A stretch of 64,000 nucleotides of DNA. It comes from Nocardia abscessus (GTDB lineage Bacteria > Actinomycetota > Actinomycetes > Mycobacteriales > Mycobacteriaceae). Below, one piece after another: positions 17,344-27,289 of the stretch. How positions within the stretch are numbered: position 1 is the stretch's first letter; each line of letters opens with the position of its first letter. Below the pieces are notes generated by a model. It saw only the letters and a program-made list of their open reading frames with translations, had not been told where the DNA came from and ran no database searches. The stretch is from the NCBI RefSeq assembly GCF_015477775.1, contig NZ_JADLQO010000005.1, positions 410,753 to 474,752 on the forward strand, given 5' to 3'. The translations under genes were made by a program, and so were the position numbers.

Positions 17344-18348
17344 ATGGTGAGGGATGAGAGGGCAGGCGCCGCGCTGGGTCGGCTGGTCTCCGAGGGCGTG
17401 CTGTCCAAGGACCAAGCCGACGCGGTGCTCGCCGCGCTCGCCGTCGAGCGGGCGTCGGCGGTGGCGCGCGGGAAGGTGCTGGCCGAGATCGCCGCGTACG
17501 TCGGGGCCGGTCTGCTGTTCGGCGGGATCTTCCTGGTGGCGTCCGCATCCTGGGACGATCTCGGGCGGCCGGTCCGGGTGGGCGTGCTCGCCGTCGTGTC
17601 GGCCGGTCTACTGCTCGGCGGTGTTCTGCTCGGCGGTGTTCTGCTCGGCGGAGTTCTGCTCACCGGCGTGCGATCGCGCCGCACGAGCGTGCACAGCGCT
17701 CGCGCCCGGCTGGCGGCGGTTCTGTTCGCGCTGGGTTCCGTCGCGCTCGCCGGGTCCGTCGGTACGGCGCTGGAGGGCGGCGGCTCCGATGCCGCATGGG
17801 TTTTCGCGTGTGTGGCGGGAGCGGTGATCGCCGTGCTCGGTTACCTCGCGCTGCCCTCGGTGGTCGGAATGCTGGTCTGCGCGTGCTTCGTGCCCGCGGC
17901 CGTCGCGGGGCTGCTGACCGAGGTGATCGATCTCGACGACATCTGGGGCAGCGTGGCGGTGCTGCTGCTCGGTGGCGTGTGGTTCGCGCTGACCAGGGTC
18001 GGAGCGTTGATCGATATCCGGGTCGGATACCTGATCGCGATCATCACGTCCGTCGCCGCCGCGCAGAGTGTCGACGTCGACGGCCGGGCCTGGGCCTACG
18101 GACTCACGGCGCTGGTGGCCCTGATCTGCTTCGCCCTGTACGCGACCCAGCGGTCGGCGGTGCTCGTCATCGGGGGTGGTGTGGCGATCGCGCTGGCGGC
18201 GGGCGAGGCGGTCTCGGACTGGACCGACGACTCGCTGGGCGCCGCGGCCGTCGTGGTGGCGATCGGCGCGATCACGCTCGCCGTCGGCGCATTCCGGCTC
18301 GCACGGCCGTGGCGAGAGAAGAAGGCCGATCCGGTCGCGAAGCCGTAG
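17344..18348 (+). CDS. DUF2157-like integral membrane protein
   Basis: A 334-aa membrane protein. The first ~45 residues are soluble and helical (RLVSEGVLSKDQADAVLAAL), as in DUF2157 proteins. About ten hydrophobic helices follow, and the protein ends in a short basic tail. Function unknown. ATG 17344 has CATACT six bases upstream (leaderless). Residues 90-109 are a perfect or near-perfect LLGGV repeat encoded by a 15-bp tandem repeat in a transmembrane helix, so helix length may vary between strains. Confidence 0.8.
   Translation: MVRDERAGAALGRLVSEGVLSKDQADAVLAALAVERASAVARGKVLAEIAAYVGAGLLFGGIFLVASASWDDLGRPVRVGVLAVVSAGLLLGGVLLGGVLLGGVLLTGVRSRRTSVHSARARLAAVLFALGSVALAGSVGTALEGGGSDAAWVFACVAGAVIAVLGYLALPSVVGMLVCACFVPAAVAGLLTEVIDLDDIWGSVAVLLLGGVWFALTRVGALIDIRVGYLIAIITSVAAAQSVDVDGRAWAYGLTALVALICFALYATQRSAVLVIGGGVAIALAAGEAVSDWTDDSLGAAAVVVAIGAITLAVGAFRLARPWREKKADPVAKP
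17611..17670 (+). repeat. 15-bp in-frame tandem repeat, four units
   Basis: CTGCTCGGCGGTGTT occurs twice exactly (17611-17640). A third copy has one change (17641-17655) and a fourth is diverged (17656-17670). The repeat encodes LLGGV units inside a predicted membrane helix of the DUF2157 protein. Copy-number changes would keep the frame. Confidence 0.9.
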
Positions 18349-18452
18349 CCCTCGGGGACGTACCGGCCGGTGCGCAGCGGTAACCGGCGCGATGCAGGTC
18401 GCTCAGTGGACTCCGAACCGTGGGATGAATCACATCGGACCTGCGCCCAGTG

Positions 18453-18476
18453 GATACTTGGACATCCAACTATAGG
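18453..18476 (+). promoter_or_regulatory. mmsA promoter region with shared 20-bp motif
   Basis: GATACTTGGACATCCAACTA (18453-18472) is the second copy of the motif found upstream of icmF. It contains the inverted repeat TTGGA-CA-TCCAA. TATAGG (18471-18476) abuts it and could be the -10 of the mmsA operon, ~55 bp before the start codon, so a bound protein would overlap the promoter. Confidence 0.55.
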
Positions 18477-18529
18477 ATGACCGCATACCGCACCGCGGTG
18501 TCCCGATCGGCTACCAGAACAGGACTGGC

Positions 18530-20029
<1,500 letters not shown>

Positions 20030-20034
20030 CGCCG

Positions 20035-21177
20035 ATGTTCGCACTCGACGACGACGAGAAGGCGATCCGCGACACCGCGCGCGGCTTCGCCGACGAATTC
20101 CTCGCCCCGAACGCGCTGGAATGGGACGAGCAGAAGCACTTTCCGGTGGACGTGCTGCGCAAGGCGGGCCCGCTCGGCCTCGGCGGCATCTACGTACGCG
20201 AGGACGTGGGCGGCTCGGCGCTGCGCAGGCTCGACGCCGTGCGCATCTTCGAGCAGCTGGCCACCGGCTGCCCCGCCATCGCCGCCTACATCTCCATCCA
20301 CAACATGGCGACGTGGATGATCGACCGCTACGGTGACGACGACCAGCGCAACCGCTGGCTGCCCCGGCTGACCGCGATGGAACTGCTGGCCAGCTACGCG
20401 CTCACCGAGCCCGGTGTCGGTTCCGACGCGGCGGCGTTGAGCACCAAGGCCGTTCGCGACGGCGACGACTACGTCTTCAACGGCGCCAAGCAGTTCATCT
20501 CCGGCGCGGGCGCCACCGACGTCTACGTGGTGATGGCACGAACCGGTGACGCGGGCGCCCGCGGTATCTCGGCGTTCATCGTCCCCGCCGACACACCGGG
20601 TATCACCTTCGGCGCCAACGAGAAGAAGATGGGCTGGAATGCGCAGCCGACCCGTCAGGTGATCTTCACCGACGCCAGGGTCCCGGCGGCGAACCGGCTC
20701 GGCGCGGAGGGCGACGGCTTCCGCATCGCGATGAACGGACTCAACGGCGGCAGGCTCAACATCGCCGCCTGTTCGGTCGGCGGCGCGCAGGCGGCGCTGG
20801 ACAAGACGGTGCCGTATCTCGCCGAGCGGCACGCGTTCGGCAAGCCGCTGCTGCGCAATCAGGCGCTGCAATTCGAACTCGCCGATATGCGCATCGAATT
20901 GGAGGCCGCCCGCACGCTGCTGTGGCGGGCTGCCGCGGCGCTGGACGCCGACGCGCCGGACAAGGTCGAGCTGTGCGCGATGGCCAAGCGCTTCGCCACC
21001 GACGCGGGCTTCGAGGTCGCCAACAAGGCCCTGCAACTGCACGGCGGCTACGGCTACCTCACCGAGTACGGCGTGGAGAAGATCGTCCGGGATCTGCGGG
21101 TGCACCAGATCCTCGAGGGCACCAACGAAATCATGCGGGTGGTCGTCGCCCGCTCACTGGTGGCAGGAGCGGCATGA
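20035..21177 (+). CDS. acyl-CoA dehydrogenase, probable isobutyryl-CoA dehydrogenase
   Basis: A 380-aa FAD-dependent acyl-CoA dehydrogenase. It contains YALTEPGVGSDAAAL (FAD/substrate region), KMGWNAQPT, and the C-terminal LHGGYGYLTEYGVEKIVRDL with the GTNEIMR signature. The catalytic base should be the Glu in this last region, as in short-chain enzymes. Context between mmsA and the HIBCH-like gene points to isobutyryl-CoA to methacrylyl-CoA oxidation in valine catabolism. ATG 20035 is five bases after mmsA. Its stop codon overlaps an ATG that begins a 75-bp tandem repeat array. Confidence 0.92.
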   Translation: MFALDDDEKAIRDTARGFADEFLAPNALEWDEQKHFPVDVLRKAGPLGLGGIYVREDVGGSALRRLDAVRIFEQLATGCPAIAAYISIHNMATWMIDRYGDDDQRNRWLPRLTAMELLASYALTEPGVGSDAAALSTKAVRDGDDYVFNGAKQFISGAGATDVYVVMARTGDAGARGISAFIVPADTPGITFGANEKKMGWNAQPTRQVIFTDARVPAANRLGAEGDGFRIAMNGLNGGRLNIAACSVGGAQAALDKTVPYLAERHAFGKPLLRNQALQFELADMRIELEAARTLLWRAAAALDADAPDKVELCAMAKRFATDAGFEVANKALQLHGGYGYLTEYGVEKIVRDLRVHQILEGTNEIMRVVVARSLVAGAA

Positions 21178-21397
21178 GCGGTCAGGCCCGGAGGCGGCAG
21201 CGGAGCGTGACCACGCAGGGCCCCGCTCGTGCCGACAGGAGACACGGCATGAGCGGTCAGGCCCGGAGGCGGCAGCGCAGCGTGACCACGCAGGGCCCCG
21301 CTCATGCCGACAGGAGACACAGCATGAGCGGTCAGGCCCGGAGGCGGCAGCGCAGCGTGACCACGCAGGGCCCCGCTCGTGCCGGAAAGGACAGAGC
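21174..21397 (+). repeat. three tandem ~75-bp repeats between acyl-CoA dehydrogenase and HIBCH genes
   Basis: Units start at ATG 21174, 21249 and 21324 (75, 75 and 74 bp) and differ at only a few positions; the third diverges at its 3' end. Each starts with ATGAGCGGTCAGGCCCGGAG, and the first two end with an AGGAGACAC ribosome-site-like run before the next ATG. The array is open as a 75-codon frame (21174-21401). It begins ATGA on the dehydrogenase stop and ends ATGA on the next gene's start, encoding a very basic Arg/Gln-rich repeat peptide. I favour a non-coding repeat that preserves translational coupling. Related units occur at 57521 and 58604. Confidence 0.9.
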
Positions 21398-22462
21398 ATG
21401 AGTGAACTCGAAGTTCTTCTCGAACAGCGCGACGGCCTCGGCCTGATCACGCTGAACCGGCCCAAGGCCATCAACGCGCTGAATCATTCGATGGCCCTTG
21501 CCATCACCGACGCGCTGCGCGCCTGGGTCGAGGACGACGCGGTGCGCGCCGTGGTCGTCACCGGCGCGGGGGAGCGCGGCCTGTGCGCGGGCGGCGACAT
21601 CGTCGCCATTCACGCGGATGCGAAAAGCGGTGCCGCCGGGGTGGATTCGCCGACCGGGCGGTTCTGGCGCGACGAATACATACTCAACGCACTGATCGGC
21701 CGCTACCCGAAGCAGTACGTGGTGGTCATGGACGGCATCGTGATGGGCGGCGGCGTCGGGCTCTCCGGCCACGGCAGCCACCGCATCGTCACCGAGCGGT
21801 CCAAGATCGGCATGCCCGAGGTGGGCATCGGCTTCGTCCCGGACGTCGGCGGCACGTACCTGCTGGCCCGCACCCCGGGTGAGATCGGAACGCACGTCGC
21901 GCTGACCACCGCGCGGATGAGCGCGGGCGACGCCATCGCGGCGGGCTTCGCGGACTACTTCGTCGCCTCCGAGGATCTGCCCGCCCTGCTGGAGACGCTG
22001 CGCTCGGAGAGCGCGGACATCGCGATCGCCAAGTTCGCCACCGACGCGCCGGATTCCGCGCTGGCCGCCGGACAGAGCTGGATCGACGCCTGCTACGCGG
22101 CCGATTCCGTGGAGGAGATCCTCGCGCGGCTGCAAGCGCACGACGCGCCGGAAGCGCGGGCGGCGGCCAACGAGATCCTGGCGAAATCGCCGGTCGCTCT
22201 GAAGGTCACGCTGCGCTCGCTGCGTGCGGCACGCACCGCGCCGAGCCTGGAGGCGGTGCTGAACGAGGAGTATCGGGTCTCCATCGCGTCGCTGGCCTCG
22301 CACGATCTGGTGGAAGGCATTCGCGCCCAGGTGATCGACAAGGATCGCAACCCGCAGTGGTCGCCCGCCACCCTGGAGGCGGTCACGGACGCGCAGGTGG
22401 ACGCATACTTCGCCGAGTTGGGCGATCGAGAGCTGGGTCTGGCGACCCCGGAGGTGGCGTGA
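21398..22462 (+). CDS. enoyl-CoA hydratase/isomerase family protein, probable 3-hydroxyisobutyryl-CoA hydrolase
   Basis: A 354-aa crotonase-superfamily protein. The length and the motifs GERGLCAGGDI, MGGGVGLSGHGSHRI and MPEVGIGFVPDVGGTYLLAR, with a long C-terminal ECH_2 domain, match 3-hydroxyisobutyryl-CoA hydrolases rather than ~260-aa hydratases. The enzyme would release 3-hydroxyisobutyrate for MmsB. The ATG at 21398 directly follows the repeat array. Its TGA shares one base with the mmsB start (TGATG), so coupling is expected. Confidence 0.9.
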   Translation: MSELEVLLEQRDGLGLITLNRPKAINALNHSMALAITDALRAWVEDDAVRAVVVTGAGERGLCAGGDIVAIHADAKSGAAGVDSPTGRFWRDEYILNALIGRYPKQYVVVMDGIVMGGGVGLSGHGSHRIVTERSKIGMPEVGIGFVPDVGGTYLLARTPGEIGTHVALTTARMSAGDAIAAGFADYFVASEDLPALLETLRSESADIAIAKFATDAPDSALAAGQSWIDACYAADSVEEILARLQAHDAPEARAAANEILAKSPVALKVTLRSLRAARTAPSLEAVLNEEYRVSIASLASHDLVEGIRAQVIDKDRNPQWSPATLEAVTDAQVDAYFAELGDRELGLATPEVA

Positions 22463-23355
22463 TGAGCAAGCGAATCGGATTCCTCGGCCTCGGACACATG
22501 GGCGGGCCGATGGCGGCCAACCTGGTGCGGGCGGGCTACGAGGTGCTCGCCTTCGATCCGGTGCCCGCGGCGCGGGAGCAGGCCGAGCGCGACGGCGCGC
22601 TCGTGGTCGGTTCGGCCACCGAGGCCGCCGCGGCCGACACCGTGATCACCATGCTGCCCAACGGCAAACTCGTCCTCGACGTGTACGCCGAGCTGCTGCC
22701 GGTCGCCGCGCCGGGCACGCAGTTCATCGACTGCTCCACCATCGACGTGGCCGATGCCAAGCTCGCGGCCGAACGCGCCGCCGAGGCCGGGCACCGCGCG
22801 CTGGACGCACCCGTTTCCGGCGGTGTGGCCGGTGCCGCGGCGGGCACGCTGACCTTCATGGTCGGCGGCGCCGCCGAGGACTTCGCCGCCGCCCTTCCGG
22901 TGCTCGAGGTGATGGGCGGCAAGGTCGTGCACTGCGGGGGCTCCGGCGTCGGCCAGGCCGCGAAGATCTGCAACAACATGCTGCTGGGCGTCTCGATGAT
23001 CGCGCTGTCGGAGTCGCTGGTGCTGGGCGAGAAGCTGGGGCTGAGCCATCAGTCGTTCTTCGACGTGGTCTCCACCGCCTCCGGCCAGAGCTGGGCGCTG
23101 ACCAGCTACTGCCCGGTCCCCGGCCCGGTGCCGACCAGCCCGGCCAACAACGACTACCAGCCGGGTTTCGCCACGGCCTTGATGTCGAAGGACCTGGGTC
23201 TGGCCGCGAACGCGTTGCGCGAGAACAACATCGACGGGCAGCTCGGGTTGCTCGCCGCGGCGATCTACGAGCGCTTCAACCAGACGGATGCCGGCCGGGA
23301 CTTCTCGGCTATCGTCACCGATATCCGTAACCGATCCGACCAAGAGGGTGCATGA
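22462..23355 (+). CDS. mmsB: 3-hydroxyisobutyrate dehydrogenase
   Basis: A 297-aa beta-hydroxyacid dehydrogenase. It has the NAD-binding FLGLGHMGGPMAANL at residues ~6-20, the substrate signature DAPVSGGVAGAAAGTL, and the catalytic Lys in GSGVGQAAKICNNMLLG. The C-terminus ends with MSKDLGLAANA, typical of MmsB. It oxidises 3-hydroxyisobutyrate to methylmalonate semialdehyde, the substrate of MmsA encoded upstream. The start overlaps the HIBCH stop by one base and the stop overlaps the next start (ATGA). Confidence 0.95.
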   Translation: MSKRIGFLGLGHMGGPMAANLVRAGYEVLAFDPVPAAREQAERDGALVVGSATEAAAADTVITMLPNGKLVLDVYAELLPVAAPGTQFIDCSTIDVADAKLAAERAAEAGHRALDAPVSGGVAGAAAGTLTFMVGGAAEDFAAALPVLEVMGGKVVHCGGSGVGQAAKICNNMLLGVSMIALSESLVLGEKLGLSHQSFFDVVSTASGQSWALTSYCPVPGPVPTSPANNDYQPGFATALMSKDLGLAANALRENNIDGQLGLLAAAIYERFNQTDAGRDFSAIVTDIRNRSDQEGA

Positions 23356-24185
23356 AGATGGACGCATCGCGAAGCGATTCCGTGGAGGGTGGCGGCCGGG
23401 TGGCGGGAGGGCGCGACTTCGAGACGATTCTGCTGGAACGCAAGGGCCGGGTCGGCTGGATCACGCTGAACCGCCCGAAGGCGCTGAACGCACTGAACGC
23501 GCAGGTCCTCGATGACGTCATCGCCGCGCTCGACGAACTCGAGCACGACGACGAGATCGGCGCCATCGTGATCACCGGCTCGGAGCGGGCATTCGCGGCA
23601 GGCGCCGACATCAAGGAGATGCAGCCCAAGTCGTACATGGACATGTTCATGGACGACTACTTCGCCCGCTGGGACCGGCTGGCGCAGTTCCGCAAGCCGA
23701 CCATCGCCGCGGTCGCAGGCTACGCGCTGGGCGGCGGCTGCGAGCTGGCCATGATCTGCGACATCCTGCTCGCGGCCGACACCGCGAAGTTCGGGCAGCC
23801 GGAGATCAAGCTGGGCGTCATCCCCGGTATCGGCGGCTCGCAGCGGCTGACCCGCGCGATCGGCAAGGCCAAGGCCATGGACCTGGTGCTCACCGGCCGC
23901 AACATGGATGCCGAGGAGGCCGAGCGGGCGGGGCTGGTCTCGCGCATCGTGCCCGCCGCGCAACTGCTCGACACCGCACTCGAGGTCGCCGAGACGATCG
24001 CGTCGATGTCGCTGCCGGTCGCGATGATCGCCAAGGAAGCGGTGAACCGCTCGTTCGAGACCACCCTCGCCGAGGGGCTGCGCTTCGAACGCCGAGTCTT
24101 CCACTCGCTGTTCGCGATCGAGGACCAGAAGGAAGGCATGAGCGCCTTCGTCGAGAAGCGTCCCGCGAAGTTCACCAACCGCTGA
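23352..24185 (+). CDS. enoyl-CoA hydratase (methacrylyl-CoA hydratase in context)
   Basis: A 277-aa crotonase with both oxyanion-hole regions, RAFAAGADIKEM and ALGGGCELAMICD, and both catalytic glutamates of hydratases (in GGCELAM and FGQPEIKLGVIPG). In this operon it would hydrate methacrylyl-CoA to 3-hydroxyisobutyryl-CoA. The first ~20 residues are a non-conserved Ser/Gly/Arg stretch. ATGA overlap with mmsB. An intrinsic hairpin follows, closing the five-gene operon. Confidence 0.92.
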   Translation: MKMDASRSDSVEGGGRVAGGRDFETILLERKGRVGWITLNRPKALNALNAQVLDDVIAALDELEHDDEIGAIVITGSERAFAAGADIKEMQPKSYMDMFMDDYFARWDRLAQFRKPTIAAVAGYALGGGCELAMICDILLAADTAKFGQPEIKLGVIPGIGGSQRLTRAIGKAKAMDLVLTGRNMDAEEAERAGLVSRIVPAAQLLDTALEVAETIASMSLPVAMIAKEAVNRSFETTLAEGLRFERRVFHSLFAIEDQKEGMSAFVEKRPAKFTNR

Positions 24186-24193
24186 GGCCGGTA

Positions 24194-24222
24194 CCGCCCG
24201 GCCGGCTCGCTCGGCCGGGCGG
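24194..24222. terminator. terminator hairpin between convergent genes
   Basis: An 11-bp perfect GC stem (CCGCCCGGCCG at 24194-24204 with 24212-24222) encloses a 7-base loop. There is no T-run on either side. It sits between the end of the valine operon and the convergent Hsp70-like gene and could act in both directions. Confidence 0.7.
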
Positions 24223-24234
24223 ACCGTCGCAAAG

Positions 24235-25281
24235 CTATCCGAAGTGTCCCGGTGTGGGCGCGACGATCTCCGCGGGCGTGGGCGCCCGGTCGCCTTCCGG
24301 CTGGGTCGCGTCCTTGTCCGTGGCGAGCAGACCGGCGATGGTGGCGCCGAGGGCAACGGTGACCGCGGCCGCCGCGATGAGCTTGCGCCGGTCGACGGTG
24401 ACGGGGACCAGCGTGGCTCCGGCGCGCAATCGTGCCATCCGGACTACGCCGCCGCGTCGTTCGGCGGCCAGCAGCACGGCGCCGCGCGCGGAGACGAATT
24501 CGGGCTCCGGGTCGTAGATGATCGGCAGGTCGATCAGTTCGGCCAGTTCGGCGCGAATGCTGGGACTGCGGGTGCAGCCGCCGAGCAGCACCATCGCTTC
24601 CGGCCGCACGCCGGTCTCGTCGATGATCTGGCGCACGAACGACGCGGAGTGATGGATGCCCGCGGCGCACAGTTCGGCCAGGTCGCTGCGGGTGACCACG
24701 GCCCGGTCGCCGGTGTCGTCGTCGATCGCGGTGACCACCCGTGCGTCGCTCAGTTCTTCGCGGTGCCGCCGGATGGTCGGCGTGTCGGTGAGCACGCCGT
24801 CGCGGGCCAGCCGCCAGCGCAGCAGCGCGTCGTAGCCGTCGCCGCCGAGCACGGTGCTGCGTTTGCTGGACAGGATCGTGTCGGTGCGGCAGTCCGCCTG
24901 GGTGATGGTCAGCCCGGAACTGCCGAGGTCGTAGAGGATCACCGAGCCGCTGTCCGGAAGCTGCCCGGTGAAGCGCAGATAGCGCAGCTGGGCGAGCGGT
25001 TCGTCGACGATGGTCACGCCGCGGTCGGCCACTCCGGCGCGGATGGCGTCGGCGTGCAGCGGACAGCGGCACGTCACCGCTGTTCCCGAGATCAGTTCGT
25101 CTCGCCGGGCAGCGGCGCCGTTCATCTGGCGGATCGCCTCGAAGACCGATTCCTCGACGCCACCGCCCGCGCGGCGCGGCACCTCGCAGCGATCGATCGG
25201 GGGTAGGTGCGGCTGATCGGAGTGTGTCAGCATCGCGTGGGCGCCGCCAGCGCCCGCCGATACACCCAAGACCAGCACCAT
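24235..25281 (-). CDS. Hsp70/actin-like ATPase-domain protein with C-terminal membrane anchor
   Basis: A 348-aa protein with an Hsp70/FtsA-type ATPase fold: LYDLGSSGLTITQ resembles the phosphate-2 strand and MVLLGGCTRSPSIRAEL the adenosine motif. The usual N-terminal phosphate-1 DxGT is replaced by LVLGVSAGAG. A hydrophobic segment near residues ~305-325 (KLIAAAAVTVALGATIAGLL) anchors it, leaving an acidic/Pro tail outside. No peptide-binding domain is present, so a normal chaperone cycle is unlikely. Such truncated Hsp70-like proteins are common in Nocardia and mycobacteria without known function. It lies downstream of the MarR gene on the same strand. Confidence 0.7.
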   Translation of the reverse strand: MVLVLGVSAGAGGAHAMLTHSDQPHLPPIDRCEVPRRAGGGVEESVFEAIRQMNGAAARRDELISGTAVTCRCPLHADAIRAGVADRGVTIVDEPLAQLRYLRFTGQLPDSGSVILYDLGSSGLTITQADCRTDTILSSKRSTVLGGDGYDALLRWRLARDGVLTDTPTIRRHREELSDARVVTAIDDDTGDRAVVTRSDLAELCAAGIHHSASFVRQIIDETGVRPEAMVLLGGCTRSPSIRAELAELIDLPIIYDPEPEFVSARGAVLLAAERRGGVVRMARLRAGATLVPVTVDRRKLIAAAAVTVALGATIAGLLATDKDATQPEGDRAPTPAEIVAPTPGHFG

Positions 25282-25405
25282 GAGTCCATGGTGGACCTTT
25301 TCGCTTCCGCTGCCAAGACGGCATGCCCGGCAATTCGCCGGTTGGATGCCCGTATGTCACTCGATGGTCGGTCCGGTGAGGTATTCGACCGACCGGTACG
25401 TTGAA

Positions 25406-25957
25406 TTACTCTGTGGCCGTGGCCGACCAGCGCGCCGTTCCCTCGGCGGTGTCGAAGTCGCCCGCCGCGTGTCGGAATTCGGCGAGCAGTTGCAAGAGGG
25501 TGTGCAGGCGTTCGGGCGGGAGGCCGGGACGCGCGAAGACCTTCGCGTTGAGCTCCACCGTCGCCTCGGCCACCAATTCGCGTCCGGCATCGGTGATTTC
25601 GATCAAGGTAGCGCGCCGGTCGCTGGGATGCGGTACCCGCTCGACGAGCTGCGCCGCCTCCAGCCGGTCAACGGTGTTGGTCACGCTGGTGGGGTGCACC
25701 TGCAAGCGCGCGCTGGCCTTCGCCATCGGCAAGGCCCCGGTTTTGCTGAAGTTGAGCAGCATGAGTAGCTCGTAGCGGGAGAAGGTCAACCCGGTGGGTT
25801 TGAGCGCCTCGTCCACCCAGGCCATCACGATTTGCTGAGCCCGCACCAGCGACGTCACCGCTGCCATGCCGTCGGCGACATCGCCCCAGCCGTGGCCGAC
25901 CCACTGGCGGTGGGCCTCCTCGATCGGGTCGTTCGGAAGCGGGCGTGGCCGAGACAT
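25406..25957 (-). CDS. MarR-family transcriptional regulator
   Basis: A 183-aa MarR regulator. The winged helix is seen at residues ~60-125 (TFSRYELLMLLNFSKTGALP, then ARLQVHPTSVTNTVDRLEAA and the wing VPHPSDRRATLIEITDAG). A long N-terminal helix with GWGDVADGMAAVTSL precedes it. Ligand and targets are unknown. It is followed on the same strand by the Hsp70-like gene after 124 bp and preceded by tRNA-Cys on the other strand. Confidence 0.88.
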   Translation of the reverse strand: MSRPRPLPNDPIEEAHRQWVGHGWGDVADGMAAVTSLVRAQQIVMAWVDEALKPTGLTFSRYELLMLLNFSKTGALPMAKASARLQVHPTSVTNTVDRLEAAQLVERVPHPSDRRATLIEITDAGRELVAEATVELNAKVFARPGLPPERLHTLLQLLAEFRHAAGDFDTAEGTARWSATATE

Positions 25958-26071
25958 GTTCCGATCATTCCATGCCCGCGCACGGGGACGGGGACATCCG
26001 ACCAGCCTTCGGATCAGCGTGAGCGCAATGGTAGGCCGGGCCTACCCGCCACGGGCACTATCTAGGGCGAG

Positions 26072-26146
26072 GCGGGCGTGGCTGAGTGGTTTAGGCAACG
26101 GTCTGCAAAGCCGTTTACGCGGGTTCAATTCCCGCCGCTCGCTCCA
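26072..26146 (+). tRNA. tRNA-Cys (GCA)
   Basis: A complete cloverleaf with acceptor stem GCGGGCG pairing with CGCTCGC (one G-U), D arm, anticodon loop CTGCAAA with GCA at 26105-26107, T arm GGGTTCAATTCCC, discriminator T and an encoded CCA. No integrase or duplicated tRNA end is seen nearby. Confidence 0.97.
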
Positions 26147-26242
26147 TATTTCCTCGGTGCTCGGCTCGGCGCACGTCACCGTTGAGCCGAGCACTTCGAG
26201 GCGTCTCGGGGTGGTCCACGATCGCGGCAGCTGGATGTGGAT

Positions 26243-27289
26243 TCAGGCGGTGTCCGGCTCGGCGTACGCCACCGCCGAGCCGAGCACTTCGATGCGCACC
26301 CGCCGGCCGGTGGCCGGAGCGTCGACGCTGGCCCGGCGTACCCGCACCGGGGTGGTGGCGCCGTCGAGATCGATCGTCAGGATGACATCGGCGCCGCGGA
26401 ATTCGACCGCGCTGACCTGCCCGCTTTCCCGCTCGCCCGCTGAAACGGCGCGAGCCACAAGCTGTTCCGGCCGCAGCATGACGGTCACGGTCCCGGCCGG
26501 GGCATTGCGCTGCACCGGGATCCGCCCGAGCGCGCACTTGGCCACGTCGGCTTCCACCACCGCATCCAGCAGCACGCAGTCGCCGAGGAAGCGGGCGGTG
26601 AACAGGTCCTTCGGCGTGGCGTAAACCTCCTCCGGCGTGCCGACCTGGGTGAAGCGCCCGTCTCGCATCACCGCCACCTGCTCGGCGAAACTCAGCGCCT
26701 CCTCCTGGTCGTGGGTCACCAGGATGCTGGTCATGCCCGCCGCGCGCAGCGTGTCGGCCACGGCCTGCCTGGTCGTCGCGCGCAGCCCCGCGTCGAGCGC
26801 GCTGAACGGCTCGTCCAGCAGCATCACCGACGGCTTGCGCGCCAGCGCGCGGGCCAGCGCGACGCGTTGCTGCTGGCCGCCGGAGAGTTGATGCGGCCGC
26901 CGATCGGCATAGGACGCGTCCAGCGAGACCATCTCCAGCAGCTCGTGCACCCGCTGCCGGTTGCGGCGGCGCAGGCCGAGCCCGTAGGCGATGTTCTGCC
27001 CGACGGTCAGGTGCGGGAACAGCGCCCCGTCCTGCGCGACGTAGCCGATGTTGCGCCGCTGCGGCGGCACCGTCCCCCGATCGCCCACAACGGTTTCCGC
27101 GCCGATCGACACCGAGCCCGTATCCGGCGCCTCGAATCCGGCGATGACCCGCAGCAGCGTGGTCTTGCCGCAACCGGACGAGCCGACCACGGCGGTCGCG
27201 GTGCGGTCCGGCACGTCGAGACTGATACCCCTCAGCACGCGGCTGTGACCGAAGGTCTTCGACACATCGGCGACGACAACGCGACTCAT
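26243..27289 (-). CDS. Fe3+-type ABC transporter ATP-binding protein
   Basis: A 348-aa ATPase. It has Walker A VGSSGCGKTTL (residues ~36-46), signature LSGGQQQRVALARAL, Walker B VMLLDEP and the His switch LVTHDQEEA. A C-terminal TOBE-like domain (~residues 250-345) matches FbpC/AfuC transporters. It powers the permease encoded just upstream, with which it overlaps as ATGA. Third gene of a binding protein - permease - ATPase operon behind a probable IdeR box. The very long frame upstream of 27289 is antisense-like sequence in the permease. Confidence 0.92.
   Translation of the reverse strand: MSRVVVADVSKTFGHSRVLRGISLDVPDRTATAVVGSSGCGKTTLLRVIAGFEAPDTGSVSIGAETVVGDRGTVPPQRRNIGYVAQDGALFPHLTVGQNIAYGLGLRRRNRQRVHELLEMVSLDASYADRRPHQLSGGQQQRVALARALARKPSVMLLDEPFSALDAGLRATTRQAVADTLRAAGMTSILVTHDQEEALSFAEQVAVMRDGRFTQVGTPEEVYATPKDLFTARFLGDCVLLDAVVEADVAKCALGRIPVQRNAPAGTVTVMLRPEQLVARAVSAGERESGQVSAVEFRGADVILTIDLDGATTPVRVRRASVDAPATGRRVRIEVLGSAVAYAEPDTA

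Noticed and set aside
21154..21474. Antisense frame over the 75-bp repeats encoding RHERGPAWSRC repeats
   Set aside because: It is the complement of the repeat array, has no ribosome site, and extends into the conserved hydrolase gene.
26072..26242. tRNA-Cys as an integration site for a mobile element
   Set aside because: No integrase, no repeated tRNA 3' end and no foreign-looking genes follow; an iron transporter operon is next.
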